Of a DNA stretch of 64,000 nt, positions 26,281-35,053 are shown one piece after another. The position numbers were made by a program, and so were the translations under genes. Numbering within the stretch: position 1 is the stretch's first letter; every line of letters starts with the position of its first letter. The stretch is from contig NZ_JABWEB010000016.1 in NCBI RefSeq assembly GCF_013369485.1, forward strand, positions 1 through 64,000, given 5' to 3'. This stretch comes from Massilia sp. BJB1822. GTDB taxonomy: Bacteria; Pseudomonadota; Gammaproteobacteria; Burkholderiales; Burkholderiaceae_D. Under the pieces are notes generated by a model, which did not search any database, was not told where the DNA came from, and saw nothing but the letters and a program-made list of their open reading frames with translations.

Positions 26281-26849
26281 GACTCAGATTCCTGAAGCAA
26301 AAGTTGATAGTGCGCCGCATTGATTACATTACGCTGATCGCCCTGCTGCTCAAATACCAACTCGGGCACGGACCCGCTGTTCATAAAACAGTTACAGGCG
26401 TCCACTTCGGCACTGAATGAGTTTAGCAAATTTCCCAGGCTGCGGGAAAACCGCCGCTCAATATCCGACGCGGGGATGTTGTGGCCACCATGAGCCACGC
26501 GTTCAGCTACACGCTGATGGGACATTTCCCTGCTCGGTAGTGCGAGATAGATCAGCTCCACCCGCCAACCGTCGGCGCGCAGGCGACGCACCAATTTCAA
26601 ATAGCCCCGTCCCGCCAAGGTGGTTTCAAATGCAAAATCCTTACGCTGCCGAATACAGGCCTCAATCTCACCAAGGAAAATCCGGCTCGCCGAAACCAAT
26701 TCCAGCTCCGGCGCAAGCGGCGACAATCCGGCGGCGATCAGATCGGCATTGATAAAACGATGGCATTGCGCCACGTCGGGCAAGTACGTCATTGCAAATG
26801 TTGTCTTGCCACCACCATTTGGGCCAGCAACTATCCAGCAAACAGGCAC
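26277..26849 (-). CDS. Zeta-toxin-like P-loop kinase
   Basis: 190 residues. The N-terminus carries Walker A as AGPNGGGKTTF (residues 8-18), followed by FINADLIAAGLSP, the zeta-toxin substrate-binding motif, then ETTLAGRGYL and YLALPSREMSHQRVAERVAHGGHNIP. Zeta-family enzymes phosphorylate UDP-sugars or small molecules and act as toxins. The start is GTG at 26849. The downstream 57-aa gene overlaps by 4 nt. The pair lies between two 34-bp imperfect repeats, which suggests a compact mobile or captured module. Confidence 0.88.
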   Translation of the reverse strand: MPVCWIVAGPNGGGKTTFAMTYLPDVAQCHRFINADLIAAGLSPLAPELELVSASRIFLGEIEACIRQRKDFAFETTLAGRGYLKLVRRLRADGWRVELIYLALPSREMSHQRVAERVAHGGHNIPASDIERRFSRSLGNLLNSFSAEVDACNCFMNSGSVPELVFEQQGDQRNVINAAHYQLLLQESES

Positions 26850-26857
26850 GCGTCACT

Positions 26858-26891
26858 CCACTCTAATATCAACAATTGGCATAAGCCCTTG
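26858..26891. repeat. Imperfect direct repeat, right copy
   Basis: Same 15-base and 10-base boxes as 25992-26025 with a different 9-base spacer. It lies 9 bp upstream of the zeta-like start codon, so it could equally be part of that gene's promoter or 5' leader. Confidence 0.75.
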
Positions 26892-27110
26892 TTTTGACAG
26901 CACTCTTTTCGGGCAGCCAGAAGACAACCAGCGACGGTGCCATCACAGGGCGCGTCCATAGAATCTGGATACTCCGAGATGAGGCGATTATTCTACACCT
27001 GTTTCTCTAGCCTATGGCGATCGCCACTGACTGCGCCCTGCCCTTCGCTATGCAAGCGACGGCATTCTCCAGGCAATTGGAGCCGAGCGACTTTAGCCAC
27101 CCGCGGATCC

Positions 27111-27365
27111 TCAGGCGGTAAAAGTTCCTGCTCCCAAGTCCTCACTCAGCAGTCGCAGCCAAGCCGATCCATCACCAGTGACGTACTGCCTCGTCTGGCC
27201 GGTCGATCTGCGCCGCCCGGTCAGATACCCCTGCAAAGGCGCAACCTCATCGCTCTTGGGATCGGTCGCATCGACCTCCTCCAGCGCGAAGTCGGCAAGA
27301 TCCAGCCCCCTGGTCGTCAGGAGAGGTCTGAACTCGGCCATTTCCTCTGGTTCAATCAGTTCCAC
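27111..27365 (-). CDS. Conserved 84-aa hypothetical protein, copy A
   Basis: The GTG start at 27365 has GAGGAG 6 nt upstream. The product aligns along its whole length with the 84-aa product of 30766-31020: xELIExxExAEF, then a shared ATDPKSDE/TTDPKSDE core, xPLQGxLT, SRQY/TRQY, GDGxAWLRLL. The two same-length paralogs within 4 kb show that the frame is real. The acidic N-terminus and small size suggest a soluble cytosolic protein. I do not recognise the family. The gene starts 2 bp after the stop of a broken upstream gene. Confidence 0.75.
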   Translation of the reverse strand: MELIEPEEMAEFRPLLTTRGLDLADFALEEVDATDPKSDEVAPLQGYLTGRRRSTGQTRQYVTGDGSAWLRLLSEDLGAGTFTA

Positions 27366-27367
27366 GT

Positions 27368-27620
27368 TTACTCCTCGCGTTCTATGCACAGCCGTGCACT
27401 GCGGCCTCGGCCATCCATGCTGCGCTGTTTCTTGGCATCGGCCTCGCCGGCGGCATGGCGTTCATCGTCTGCTGACGTAGGATCCATGCCATCACCCACG
27501 ATGCAGCAACGCGCTCAAGATTTTTCTGCGCGCTTTCCGCACCGGTGTCCTTCAAGAGACTGTCGTCGCGGAAGCATCAAGCATATCTGCCAGGGCGCCA
27601 GAAAAGTCAGGGTACCTCAT
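27368..27620 (-). pseudogene. Frameshifted relative of the 34365-34682 gene
   Basis: Reading across two frame changes recovers ALADMLDAS, then DDSL...ESAQKNLERVAA, then IVGDGMDPTSADDERHAAGEADAKK. These match LADMLESPEDDSL, ESAQENHERAAAIVGDGMDPVSADEERHAASEAEAMK in the intact gene at 34365-34682. Similarity continues past that gene's stop as DGRGRS...LCxExEE. The copy lacks the N-terminal third and needs at least two frameshifts. Confidence 0.75.
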
Positions 27621-27728
27621 GCGCGTGCTAGTATGAATATCGGCTGCAATCGGAAGAGAACTCGATGGGTATAAAGCCGCGGGGAGCAAACAATGATGCG
27701 TTTAAAAAGAACCTGACAGGTGGCCATC

Positions 27729-29066
27729 ATGTCTGTCGCACATTGGGCGCTTCTTATCGGTTTCATTTTCATTGCGATGATGCTAGTCGGGACCCTGCTT
27801 GAACGACTACCGTTAAGTGGTGCGATGCTGTACCTTGGGCTTGGCTTTTTGCTTGGACCGGATGGGGTTGGCGCCATCGGCCCGGACCCACTTCTTCATG
27901 CCGGCGCGCTAGAACTTATTACAGAAGCCGCGTTACTCATCTCCCTATTTTCCGTCGGTCTCAAGCTTGAGGTGCCGCTTCTGGATCGCCGCTGGGTCGC
28001 CCCTTGGCGTCTTGCGCTCGCGGCAATGGTTATCTGCGTGGGGCTCATTACTGCTGTCGGATGGATTGGCCTGGGCCTGCCCCTTGGCGCAGCAATACTG
28101 CTGGGCGGCATACTTGCACCGACGGATCCGGTGCTTGCCTCAGCAATCCAGTCAGAACCTGGCCTGTACCCGGATCCAACCCGTTTTAGTCTTTCCGGCG
28201 AAGGCGCGCTGAACGATGGGACGGCCTTTCCCTTTGTTTTGCTTGGCCTGGGACTGATGCAGTTACACGAACTAGGCGACTCAGGATGGCGTTGGTGGAT
28301 CGTAGATTTGCTTTGGTCAACAGTTGGAGGCGTATTGATCGGCGCTGCGATCGGTGCACTACTGGGCATGCTCGTCATATTTCTGCGCACCCGCCACAAT
28401 AGTGCAGTAGGACTGGATGAGTTTCTTTCGTTAGGCGTGATTGCGGTTTCATTTGGTATTGCACAAATTTGCCTTGCTTCAGGCTTTCTGTCCGTCTTTT
28501 TCGCTGGCCTGACTCTACGGCGCACACGCAACTATCCGCTGGCCGGAACCTCGCCACTTAGCAATTTCTCTCATGCTGATGAGCCGGCATATGAAAGTCC
28601 AGCCACCCACTCACACCATGCAAGCGGCACAATGACGAAGGCTGTGCTTGGGTTTAATGAGAAACTGGAGCGACTAGCAGAGCTTGGAATCGTGCTGGTG
28701 ATCGGCGCCATGCTTCCCTATATTGTGCTGTTCGCCGGTCTATGGTGGTTTATTCCCTTACTTTTTGTGGTGATACGACCGATTTCAGTTGTCCTTGGAT
28801 TTGCAGGGGCCGCAGTTGCGCCGCATCAGCTCATGCTGATAAGCTGGCTGGGCATCCGGGGCATCGGTTCCGTGTATTACCTCATGTTTGCACTACGCCA
28901 CGGCGTACCCGAACCGATTACCCAGCAACTCGTAGCACTTACCCTGGTCGCTGTCACGGCATCCATCCTTGTGCATGGCGTATCGGCTCCGCCGTTGATG
29001 AGATGGGCCGCGCGACGCGACGCGAAGGCCGCTATTTCAGATGCTTCCGGCGTGAGGCAAAAATAG
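27729..29066 (+). CDS. CPA1-type Na+/H+ (cation/proton) antiporter
   Basis: 445 residues, about 12 membrane segments. GGILAPTDPVLASAIQ matches the CPA1 TDP motif, and SGEGALNDGTAFPFV matches the conserved ND site used for ion translocation. LSWLGIRGIGSVYYL near the C-terminus is also characteristic. The ATG at 27729 follows AGGTGG; an in-frame GTG at 27720 would add three residues. It is expected to exchange monovalent cations for protons at the inner membrane. It has no operon partners. Confidence 0.9.
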   Translation: MSVAHWALLIGFIFIAMMLVGTLLERLPLSGAMLYLGLGFLLGPDGVGAIGPDPLLHAGALELITEAALLISLFSVGLKLEVPLLDRRWVAPWRLALAAMVICVGLITAVGWIGLGLPLGAAILLGGILAPTDPVLASAIQSEPGLYPDPTRFSLSGEGALNDGTAFPFVLLGLGLMQLHELGDSGWRWWIVDLLWSTVGGVLIGAAIGALLGMLVIFLRTRHNSAVGLDEFLSLGVIAVSFGIAQICLASGFLSVFFAGLTLRRTRNYPLAGTSPLSNFSHADEPAYESPATHSHHASGTMTKAVLGFNEKLERLAELGIVLVIGAMLPYIVLFAGLWWFIPLLFVVIRPISVVLGFAGAAVAPHQLMLISWLGIRGIGSVYYLMFALRHGVPEPITQQLVALTLVAVTASILVHGVSAPPLMRWAARRDAKAAISDASGVRQK

Positions 29067-29312
29067 TGTTGATGTATGCGAAAGCGTTTGCGCCGATTCG
29101 CAGCAAGTACACTGGCCTAAGCGACAGAACAGGCCATGTCAAGCACCTGAAACCACGAACGTTTGAGCTCCTATCCAGCTGTTTTTCCTCCTATACTGTA
29201 AGCTGGAAAACGCGATCAATTCACGTGCCCGAGAAGCTCCTCAGCCCCCAAAAAAAATCGAACGCGCCATCCTGACATTCAGCCAAGAATAGTCCAGGAT
29301 ATGGAGAAGAGC

Positions 29313-30455
29313 ATGGCCACACTTCACGAATTCCTGGCAAATAATCGCAGCGAACTCATTGTCCGATGCCGGGACAAAGTTGCCGAGCGCAAGCACTTCG
29401 CAACTGCCGAGCAATTACAAAATGGCGTCCCGATGTTTCTTGAACAGCTCATCAGTATCCTACGCTCAGAGCAAGCAAAATATGTCAACGACAACATCGA
29501 CATTCCAGATAGCGGCGATGGTGGTATCGCTCACAGGGAGATGAGCACATCCGCCACATTGCATGGCAAGGACATGCTTGCATTAGGATTTACCGTGGAT
29601 GAAGTGGTCCACAACTATGGCGATTTGTGCCAGGCCATCACCGACCTTGCGGTCGAGCGCAAAGCGCCCTTTTCCGTCGATGAATTCCGAACATTGAATC
29701 GCTGCCTCGACTATGCCATTGCTTGTGCGGTGACCGAATTCAGTTCCCAACATGATTTCATCGAAGCGGATCGCCATCATTCCGAGGAGAACAAGCGCAT
29801 GGGCTTTTTTGTCCACGAGTTGCGCAATCTCCTCGGCACTTGCAAGTTAGCCTATTCTGCGTGCAAGACAGGTAATCTCGATCTGGGCGGCGCAACGGGA
29901 GGCATTCTCGGCCGCAGCCTGTTCTCCCTGGAAGGGCTGATCAATAGCACCATATCCAACGTACGCGATGACCACGTGCCCCCCTCACAGCGCCTCTTTT
30001 CGCTTGCGGCGTTTATCTCTGAAGTGGAGATAACTGCGACACTGGTCGCCATTGCCAGGGAGTGCCGGTTGAACGTGTTAGCGGTAGATCCGCAATTGGC
30101 CATTAAAGGCAACCGGGCAATGCTCCTGGCGGCGGTCATCAATTTATTGCAGAATGCCTTTAAGTTTACGCACTTGCATACCGAAGTGACGTTAGCTTGT
30201 CATGCCACCCCGAACAGCATACTGATCGAAGTCGCCGACCATTGTGGAGGCCTAGGGGCCGATTTGGTCGAACGCATGTTCCTGCCCTTTGAGCAGGGTG
30301 GCACAGACCGCTCCGGTCTCGGATTGGGGCTGACGATCACCCAGCAGTTTGTGACCGAGAACGGAGGCCAGCTCAGCGTCCGCGACCTTCCCGATATTGG
30401 TTGCGTATTCACCATTACCCTGCCGCGGCATACGATGCCGGCCCCACCGACATAG
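29313..30455 (+). CDS. Sensor histidine kinase, soluble
   Basis: 380 residues. A helical N-terminal region resembles RsbRD-like sensor parts (LHEFLANNRSELIVRCRDK). An H-box FFVHELRN (His168) follows, then N-box NLLQNAFKFT, G1 ADHCGGLG and G2 SGLGLGLTI of a HATPase domain. No membrane segment is seen, so sensing is cytosolic. The ATG at 29313 is favoured over 29301 because GGAGAAG lies at the right distance. No response regulator is adjacent. Confidence 0.88.
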   Translation: MATLHEFLANNRSELIVRCRDKVAERKHFATAEQLQNGVPMFLEQLISILRSEQAKYVNDNIDIPDSGDGGIAHREMSTSATLHGKDMLALGFTVDEVVHNYGDLCQAITDLAVERKAPFSVDEFRTLNRCLDYAIACAVTEFSSQHDFIEADRHHSEENKRMGFFVHELRNLLGTCKLAYSACKTGNLDLGGATGGILGRSLFSLEGLINSTISNVRDDHVPPSQRLFSLAAFISEVEITATLVAIARECRLNVLAVDPQLAIKGNRAMLLAAVINLLQNAFKFTHLHTEVTLACHATPNSILIEVADHCGGLGADLVERMFLPFEQGGTDRSGLGLGLTITQQFVTENGGQLSVRDLPDIGCVFTITLPRHTMPAPPT

Positions 30456-30765
30456 CTGCGCTGGCGCCCCATTGCGCTTTGGCTCGCGCGCACCTTTAGC
30501 GGGCTCTCTTGTGAAGCTTTTGTCCGTCGTTTCTATGCCGCCCCGTGACTTCCTTGACCTCGGCTTTCTGTCTTTGCTTGGTCGTCTGCTCAGCGCGGCC
30601 AGGCGCGTTTTCCCAGCCTTGGTTCCAAACCGGATTTCTGGGAGTTCACGCTAACCTCCATACTGAATACCGCCCCATGTCGCCGTCCATCCCAAACAGC
30701 GGCATACAATATCACGAAGCGCCGCTTCGGCATGGACACAGTGTAAAGCCAGTTGCCTGACATGC
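30456..30765. other. Intergenic stretch without recognised genes
   Basis: About 310 bp lie between the kinase gene and the converging 84-aa gene. The reading frames here show no protein-like composition, and no clear terminator was found. Confidence 0.6.
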
Positions 30766-31020
30766 TCAGCGCCGGAATACGCCTATTTCGACATCCCGTC
30801 GAAGTAGCCGCAACCATGCCGTTCCGTCCCCGATTGCATACTGCCTGGACTTTCCGCTGGATGCGCACAGCACGGTCAGATTGCCCTGAAGCGGGTACAG
30901 CTCGTCCGACTTGGGGTCGGTTGTATTCGCTTCCACCATGCAAAAGTCCGCCACGCTCAAGGAATTGCTGAGCAGGATGTTTCTGAACTCGGCCACTTCA
31001 TCCGCTTCAATCAGCTCCAT
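30766..31020 (-). CDS. Conserved 84-aa hypothetical protein, copy B
   Basis: Begins MELIEADEVAEF at 31020 with a strong GGAGGAG ribosome site. It is the same length as copy A (27111-27365) and aligns without gaps, sharing TTDPKSDE, PLQGNLT, SRQYAIGDGTAWLRLL. The rapidly changing N-terminal half and fixed DPKSDE and GDGxAWLRLL cores suggest a conserved fold with divergent partners. Function unknown. Confidence 0.8.
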   Translation of the reverse strand: MELIEADEVAEFRNILLSNSLSVADFCMVEANTTDPKSDELYPLQGNLTVLCASSGKSRQYAIGDGTAWLRLLRRDVEIGVFRR

Positions 31021-31378
31021 ATCTCCTCCCCCAACCTTCGGCCAGAACCCAGTAACAGGCAGGAACGCACGCGCTGGCGGCCTCACCGTTGTCTCTTTAC
31101 AGTCTACGCTCAATCCCCCTTAAGCGTCCGCGCGGTATGCCGCCCATTCGCTTATCACCTTGGTAGAATCGCAGAAGGCTCCCGATCGCTGCAATGCCTG
31201 GCATGGTCGATTCACCTTGTCGAACTGGCCTGATAGGCCCACAAACATCATGAAGAATCTGGCACCAATTTACCCTGCAGCTTTGCCGGAGGCTGACTGA
31301 CGAAGGGCAACTAGGCGGCCGCGGTGACTGAGCCTATACTCGCATGGCACTTTGCCCAGTTGTAAATCTCGTCGGCCT
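31021..31378. other. Intergenic stretch, nothing recognised
   Basis: About 360 bp upstream of the 84-aa gene on one strand and of the cold-shock remnant on the other. It presumably holds their promoters, but no boxes stand out. Confidence 0.5.
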
Positions 31379-31560
31379 ACTGTGAAATGACTTAACGATG
31401 CAATGGGTTTCGGCTTCATCTCGCCCGATGGCTGCGGCGCCGACATGTTCGCCCACTCCCAGGATATGCAGAATGACGGTTTCAATAGTCTGAAGGAACA
31501 TCAACGGTTTTCATTCGAGCATGGCGCAAGCCTCAGGCGCGAAAGGCCGCCAATATCTGG
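31379..31560 (+). pseudogene. Cold-shock domain protein remnant (CspA-like)
   Basis: The frame reads TVK-stop-LNDAMGFGFISPDGCGADMFAHSQDMQ...GFNSLKEHQRFSFEHG. This matches the CspA pattern TVKWFNxxKGFGFI...DxFxHxSxI...GFxxLxEGQxVxFE. The conserved Trp codon (TGG) is TGA at 31388, and Phe is Leu. The RNA-binding Lys is changed to Met, and no proper start codon precedes the fragment. Confidence 0.8.
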
Positions 31561-31664
31561 CCGGCCTGATTCCGATTTGAACAAGTGCACCTGCACGGAT
31601 CGGTTTACGCTGACTGCACCCCACAGCAGCGAGCCGGGTTGCGCCATGCTGCGCGGCGTGCCTC

Positions 31665-31898
31665 TCAGCTAATGGATCCGGCGTGCAAGCGTTGGCAAAC
31701 AATCAGCCTGTTGGTGCTCGCACGGCGGCTGAACCAGTCGCCAAACAGTACACGCTGCAGCGTAACTTCAGCAATACGCTGGTTTCGCAGATACGCCACC
31801 GCATAGCGCCAGCCATGGGTCCGTACCAAATCGATCGCATGGTTCAGGCAGCGAAACTCTTCGGCGTTGATCCGCCTGTCGGAATAAATGGTCTTCAT
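31665..31898 (-). CDS. Small conserved hypothetical protein
   Basis: 77 residues beginning MKTIYSDRRINAEEF, with GTGAGGG about 5 nt before the ATG. It is rich in basic and hydrophobic residues, reads as a compact helical protein (CLNHAIDLVRTHGWRYAVAYL), and shows regular codon use. Not recognised by name. It stands alone between remnants. Confidence 0.6.
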   Translation of the reverse strand: MKTIYSDRRINAEEFRCLNHAIDLVRTHGWRYAVAYLRNQRIAEVTLQRVLFGDWFSRRASTNRLIVCQRLHAGSIS

Positions 31899-32193
31899 AA
31901 TGCCCTCACAGTATCTCGTAATACATAATGTACAAACGCGCCGTTGGCGCGGAAAGGAAATCCATCGAGGCTGGCACCGGGTTGCCGGGAAACCAGAATC
32001 GAATCAATGTACTGAAAATCATACGCCGCCGCTCACCCAGACTAGCAGGCTTTGAACCCTCGAGCCATTGCCAATTCATATCGATTACAGATGTGCCGAA
32101 TCAATGCCGGGGTTGGACGTGTTAGGCAAAGATCGCTCGGCGTCGAGCCCCTGGTATGCGTCGGCAGCACGGCAGCCGTGAACGCCATACCGT
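31899..32193. other. Intergenic stretch, nothing recognised
   Basis: About 295 bp between the 77-aa gene and the end of the dehydrogenase gene. Its left end must hold the promoter of the minus-strand 77-aa gene. No hairpin stands out. Confidence 0.5.
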
Positions 32194-32976
32194 CTATTGC
32201 ATGAACCAGCCATGGCTAACCACGAGCGACTGTCCGGTCAAGGCACTGGACGGGAAACTCGCGAACAGGAGCGCAACCTCCGCCACATCCTGAGTCGTAG
32301 TGAATGCGCCATCCACCGTGTCTTTCAGCATAATGTTCTTGATGACGTCATCTTCAGAAATTCCCAACGTTCTGGCCTGTTCAGGTATTTGCTTTTCGAC
32401 CAACGGGGTGCGCACAAACCCCGGGCAAATAACATTCGCTCGCACCCCATGCCTGGCCCCTTCCTTGGCAACCACCTTCGCCAATCCAATCAGGCCGTGC
32501 TTTGCCGTCACATAAGGCGCTTTGAGCATCGAGGCTTCTTTTGAATGCACCGAACCCATATAGATGACACTACCCCCCCTGCCCGAAGCATACATATGCG
32601 GCAGGCACGCTTTGGTGGTGAGGAAGGCGCCATCAAGATGGATGGCCAATAGTTTTTTCCATTCCGCAAAGGGAAACTCCTCGAGCGGGTGCACGATCTG
32701 AATCCCGGCGTTGCTCACCAGCACATCCACGCCGCCCCAGACCTGCACCACCTCGGCAACACCGGCAAGGACCTGCTGCTCATCAGTAACATTCATTTCG
32801 ACACTCATCGCCACCGCACCGGCCTGACGAAGTTCTTGCGCGGTGGCCTCTGCTTCCGCCTTGTTCAAGTCCGCAATCACAATCTTGCCGCGTTCTTGGG
32901 CGAACTTCAGCGCAATTTCCTTGCCAATGCCGCTGGCGGCACCGGTAACAATGCAAACCTTGTCCAACAGTTTCAT
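32194..32976 (-). CDS. bdhA: 3-hydroxybutyrate dehydrogenase (SDR family)
   Basis: 260 residues of the classical short-chain dehydrogenase fold: TGAASGIG cofactor loop (residues 11-18), NAG at ~89-91, catalytic Ser in YMGSVHS, YVTAK with the catalytic Tyr and Lys, and CPGFVRTPLV. The motif GSVHSKEAS...APYVTAKHG is typical of D-3-hydroxybutyrate dehydrogenases. It oxidises 3-hydroxybutyrate to acetoacetate with NAD in PHB or ketone-body use. GGAGGAGC precedes the ATG. The patatin-like gene upstream on the same strand (83 bp) is a common partner. Confidence 0.9.
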   Translation of the reverse strand: MKLLDKVCIVTGAASGIGKEIALKFAQERGKIVIADLNKAEAEATAQELRQAGAVAMSVEMNVTDEQQVLAGVAEVVQVWGGVDVLVSNAGIQIVHPLEEFPFAEWKKLLAIHLDGAFLTTKACLPHMYASGRGGSVIYMGSVHSKEASMLKAPYVTAKHGLIGLAKVVAKEGARHGVRANVICPGFVRTPLVEKQIPEQARTLGISEDDVIKNIMLKDTVDGAFTTTQDVAEVALLFASFPSSALTGQSLVVSHGWFMQ

Positions 32977-33059
32977 CGGGTAGCTCCTCCAGATTGGCCA
33001 ATCAGTCTAATGCCCGGCGCTCGGCCTCGCGAAGGCAGCCCGGCACCTGCCGGCGCGCC

Positions 33060-34226
33060 TCATGCAGGCTTCGCCGATTGCTCCGTTTTGGGCTTACGCG
33101 TTAGGTCAAACACATGCACCCCCTCCTGCGGTGCGGTTCGTGCCAGCCAGTTGGGGTGCGTGAGGGTATGCCGCATATCGGCCCGTCCCGCACGCCAGTG
33201 TTCCAGCATAGACAAGCGCGAGAACTCATAGTCTTTCGATTGCGTCTCATAGCGCTTGCCCCGGTGGATTAAGTGCACCACCGTCACCGCCAATTCATGG
33301 CTAGCGGCCTCGAGTGCCTGGACATCCGGGTCACCCACAAAGGAGGGCGGCAGCTTGGCGATCAATCGCCGCACCGCTTGCGCCAGGACCGGTCCGGCCA
33401 GGGCATAGCTGGTGTTGAGTCGTGTGCGGCTGGAAAACCGGATGTCTTTTTCGCGCTCGACGACTCCACTCAGGCTGGCGGGCATAGGGCCTTCGCAAGG
33501 AAAGACATCGACCTGGAAAACCAGCCGACAATCGGCACCCGGTTGGCTAAGAACATACTGTAGCGGGGTGTTGGATATGAGCCCCCCGTCCCAATACCAT
33601 TCACCATCGATTTCGATCGGGGGGAAGCCCGGCGGCAAGGCGCTGCTTGCCATGATATGGCGCACATCGAGGCGCTGTAACGCGGTATCAAAGTAGGCAA
33701 AGTTACCAGTCCGAACATTAACTGCCCCCACAGACAGCCGCGTGGCCGTGCTGTTCAGGAGCTCGAAATCCACCAACTGTTCCAAGGTTGCGCGCAGCGG
33801 CGCCGTGTCGTAGATGCTCAATGCCCCCAGCGAGCCTGCCGCTTGAAATGGGGCAGGCGGCCAACGCGGCACAAAAAAACCTGGCAAGCCGAATAGAAGT
33901 ACCATCGCCGCTTGGGCTTGGTTCAAGATGCTTCGCTGTTCGACATCCCGCCCTATCCAAGGCAGCCATATGGGTGATGCGGCGCTCACCGTCTGCCAGA
34001 ACTCGTGCAACCGTTGCACGCGCAACTCGGGCGGATTGCCCACGATGAGCGCCGCATTAATCGCACCGATTGAAATACCGGCCACCCAGTGTGGCATCTG
34101 CCCCATAGCGGCCAGTTCTTCATAAGTCCCGGCTTGATAAGCCCCCAAGGCACCGCCACCCTGCAGCACCAGTATGCGTTCCTCCTTGGGCAGTCCATTT
34201 TCCGGTCCAGTACTATGCGCGCCCAT
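33060..34226 (-). CDS. Patatin-like phospholipase with DUF3734-type C-terminus
   Basis: 388 residues from the ATG at 34226, chosen because GGAGAAAAC precedes it; the longer frame starts have no ribosome site. The oxyanion loop is LQGGGALGAYQAG, the nucleophile elbow GISIGA and the catalytic Asp lies in WDGG. The C-terminal ~100 residues (KRYETQSKDYEFSRLSMLEHW) match the domain usually fused to this patatin group. It likely hydrolyses acyl esters. Pairing with bdhA suggests a link to lipid or PHB turnover. Confidence 0.88.
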   Translation of the reverse strand: MGAHSTGPENGLPKEERILVLQGGGALGAYQAGTYEELAAMGQMPHWVAGISIGAINAALIVGNPPELRVQRLHEFWQTVSAASPIWLPWIGRDVEQRSILNQAQAAMVLLFGLPGFFVPRWPPAPFQAAGSLGALSIYDTAPLRATLEQLVDFELLNSTATRLSVGAVNVRTGNFAYFDTALQRLDVRHIMASSALPPGFPPIEIDGEWYWDGGLISNTPLQYVLSQPGADCRLVFQVDVFPCEGPMPASLSGVVEREKDIRFSSRTRLNTSYALAGPVLAQAVRRLIAKLPPSFVGDPDVQALEAASHELAVTVVHLIHRGKRYETQSKDYEFSRLSMLEHWRAGRADMRHTLTHPNWLARTAPQEGVHVFDLTRKPKTEQSAKPA

Positions 34227-34364
34227 GTTTTCTCCAAGGAGTTTCGCTGGCATGCCGAAGAAAAAATAGAAGAGCTGAACAGCCTCGCCAGTCATGTTCA
34301 AAGTCCCTACAGCAGCGGCTACTCCTCGCATTCTTTGCAAAGCCATAAACTGCGGCCTCGTCCA

Positions 34365-34682
34365 TCAATGCTGCGGGTGCTTCATGGCTTCGGCTTCACT
34401 GGCAGCATGGCGTTCCTCATCTGCCGACACAGGGTCCATGCCATCGCCCACGATGGCAGCAGCGCGCTCATGGTTTTCCTGTGCGCTTTCCAGTTCGCTG
34501 TCCACCCCGAGGCTGTCGTCTTCGGGTGACTCAAGCATATCTGCCAGCATGGCGTGCAACTCGGGCGTATCCCATGGCAGGCCAAGCTGCTCTCTTTGCT
34601 TTATGTAGTGCCGAACCTCTGATTGCTGCTCCGGACTCAGTGGAAGGCCCTTAAAAGCACCCTTCGGGTCTATCTGCTTCAT
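34365..34682 (-). CDS. Small acidic hypothetical protein
   Basis: 105 residues starting MKQIDPKGAFKGLPLSPEQQ at 34682, with GAGGTGA upstream. The C-terminal half is strongly acidic with a DGMDPVSADEERHAASEAEA repeat-free tail. A frameshifted relative lies at 27368-27620, which supports it as a real family in this genome. Downstream of its stop a second frame encodes a short conserved tail (DGRGRS...CKECEE) also seen in the broken copy, so this gene may itself be C-terminally truncated. Function unknown. Confidence 0.7.
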   Translation of the reverse strand: MKQIDPKGAFKGLPLSPEQQSEVRHYIKQREQLGLPWDTPELHAMLADMLESPEDDSLGVDSELESAQENHERAAAIVGDGMDPVSADEERHAASEAEAMKHPQH

Positions 34683-35053
34683 GATGTCACCTCTTAACAA
34701 CGCATCCAGTCTACGCTGTTCCAGGGATATGCGCCGCTGGCCTGGTTATCGCCTCTCAGCGTTCCCGTGACCTGCTATCCCGCGCCAGATCAGCGAAGCG
34801 CTGCTCAATCGGGGCCAAATAGGCTCCCGGCCTAAACTCAGTCCCCGTGAATGGAAGGGACAGATTCCGCGGGAAGTAGAAACCTCAGATGGCGATGGAG
34901 ACTCTGGTCGGTAGCATTGAGTGCTGGTGATACCGTAAAAGTTAACTATCATAAAGAGAACTGCCCACTGAGATGCGATAGGGCAGCATCTGAAATGCAG
35001 CGTACGCAATCGAACAAGAACCGGATAGCTCAACAGCCAATTGGGAGACGGTC
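34683..35053. other. Divergent promoter region of the redox operon
   Basis: About 370 bp separate the minus-strand acidic gene from the plus-strand oxidoreductase. GGGAGACGG precedes the ATG at 35054. AT-richer bases lie at 34920-35000, but no clear promoter boxes were found. Confidence 0.45.

Noticed and set aside
29067..29312. Possible small gene between the antiporter and the kinase
   Set aside because: The frames lack a ribosome site and continue from antisense or out-of-frame reading of the antiporter.
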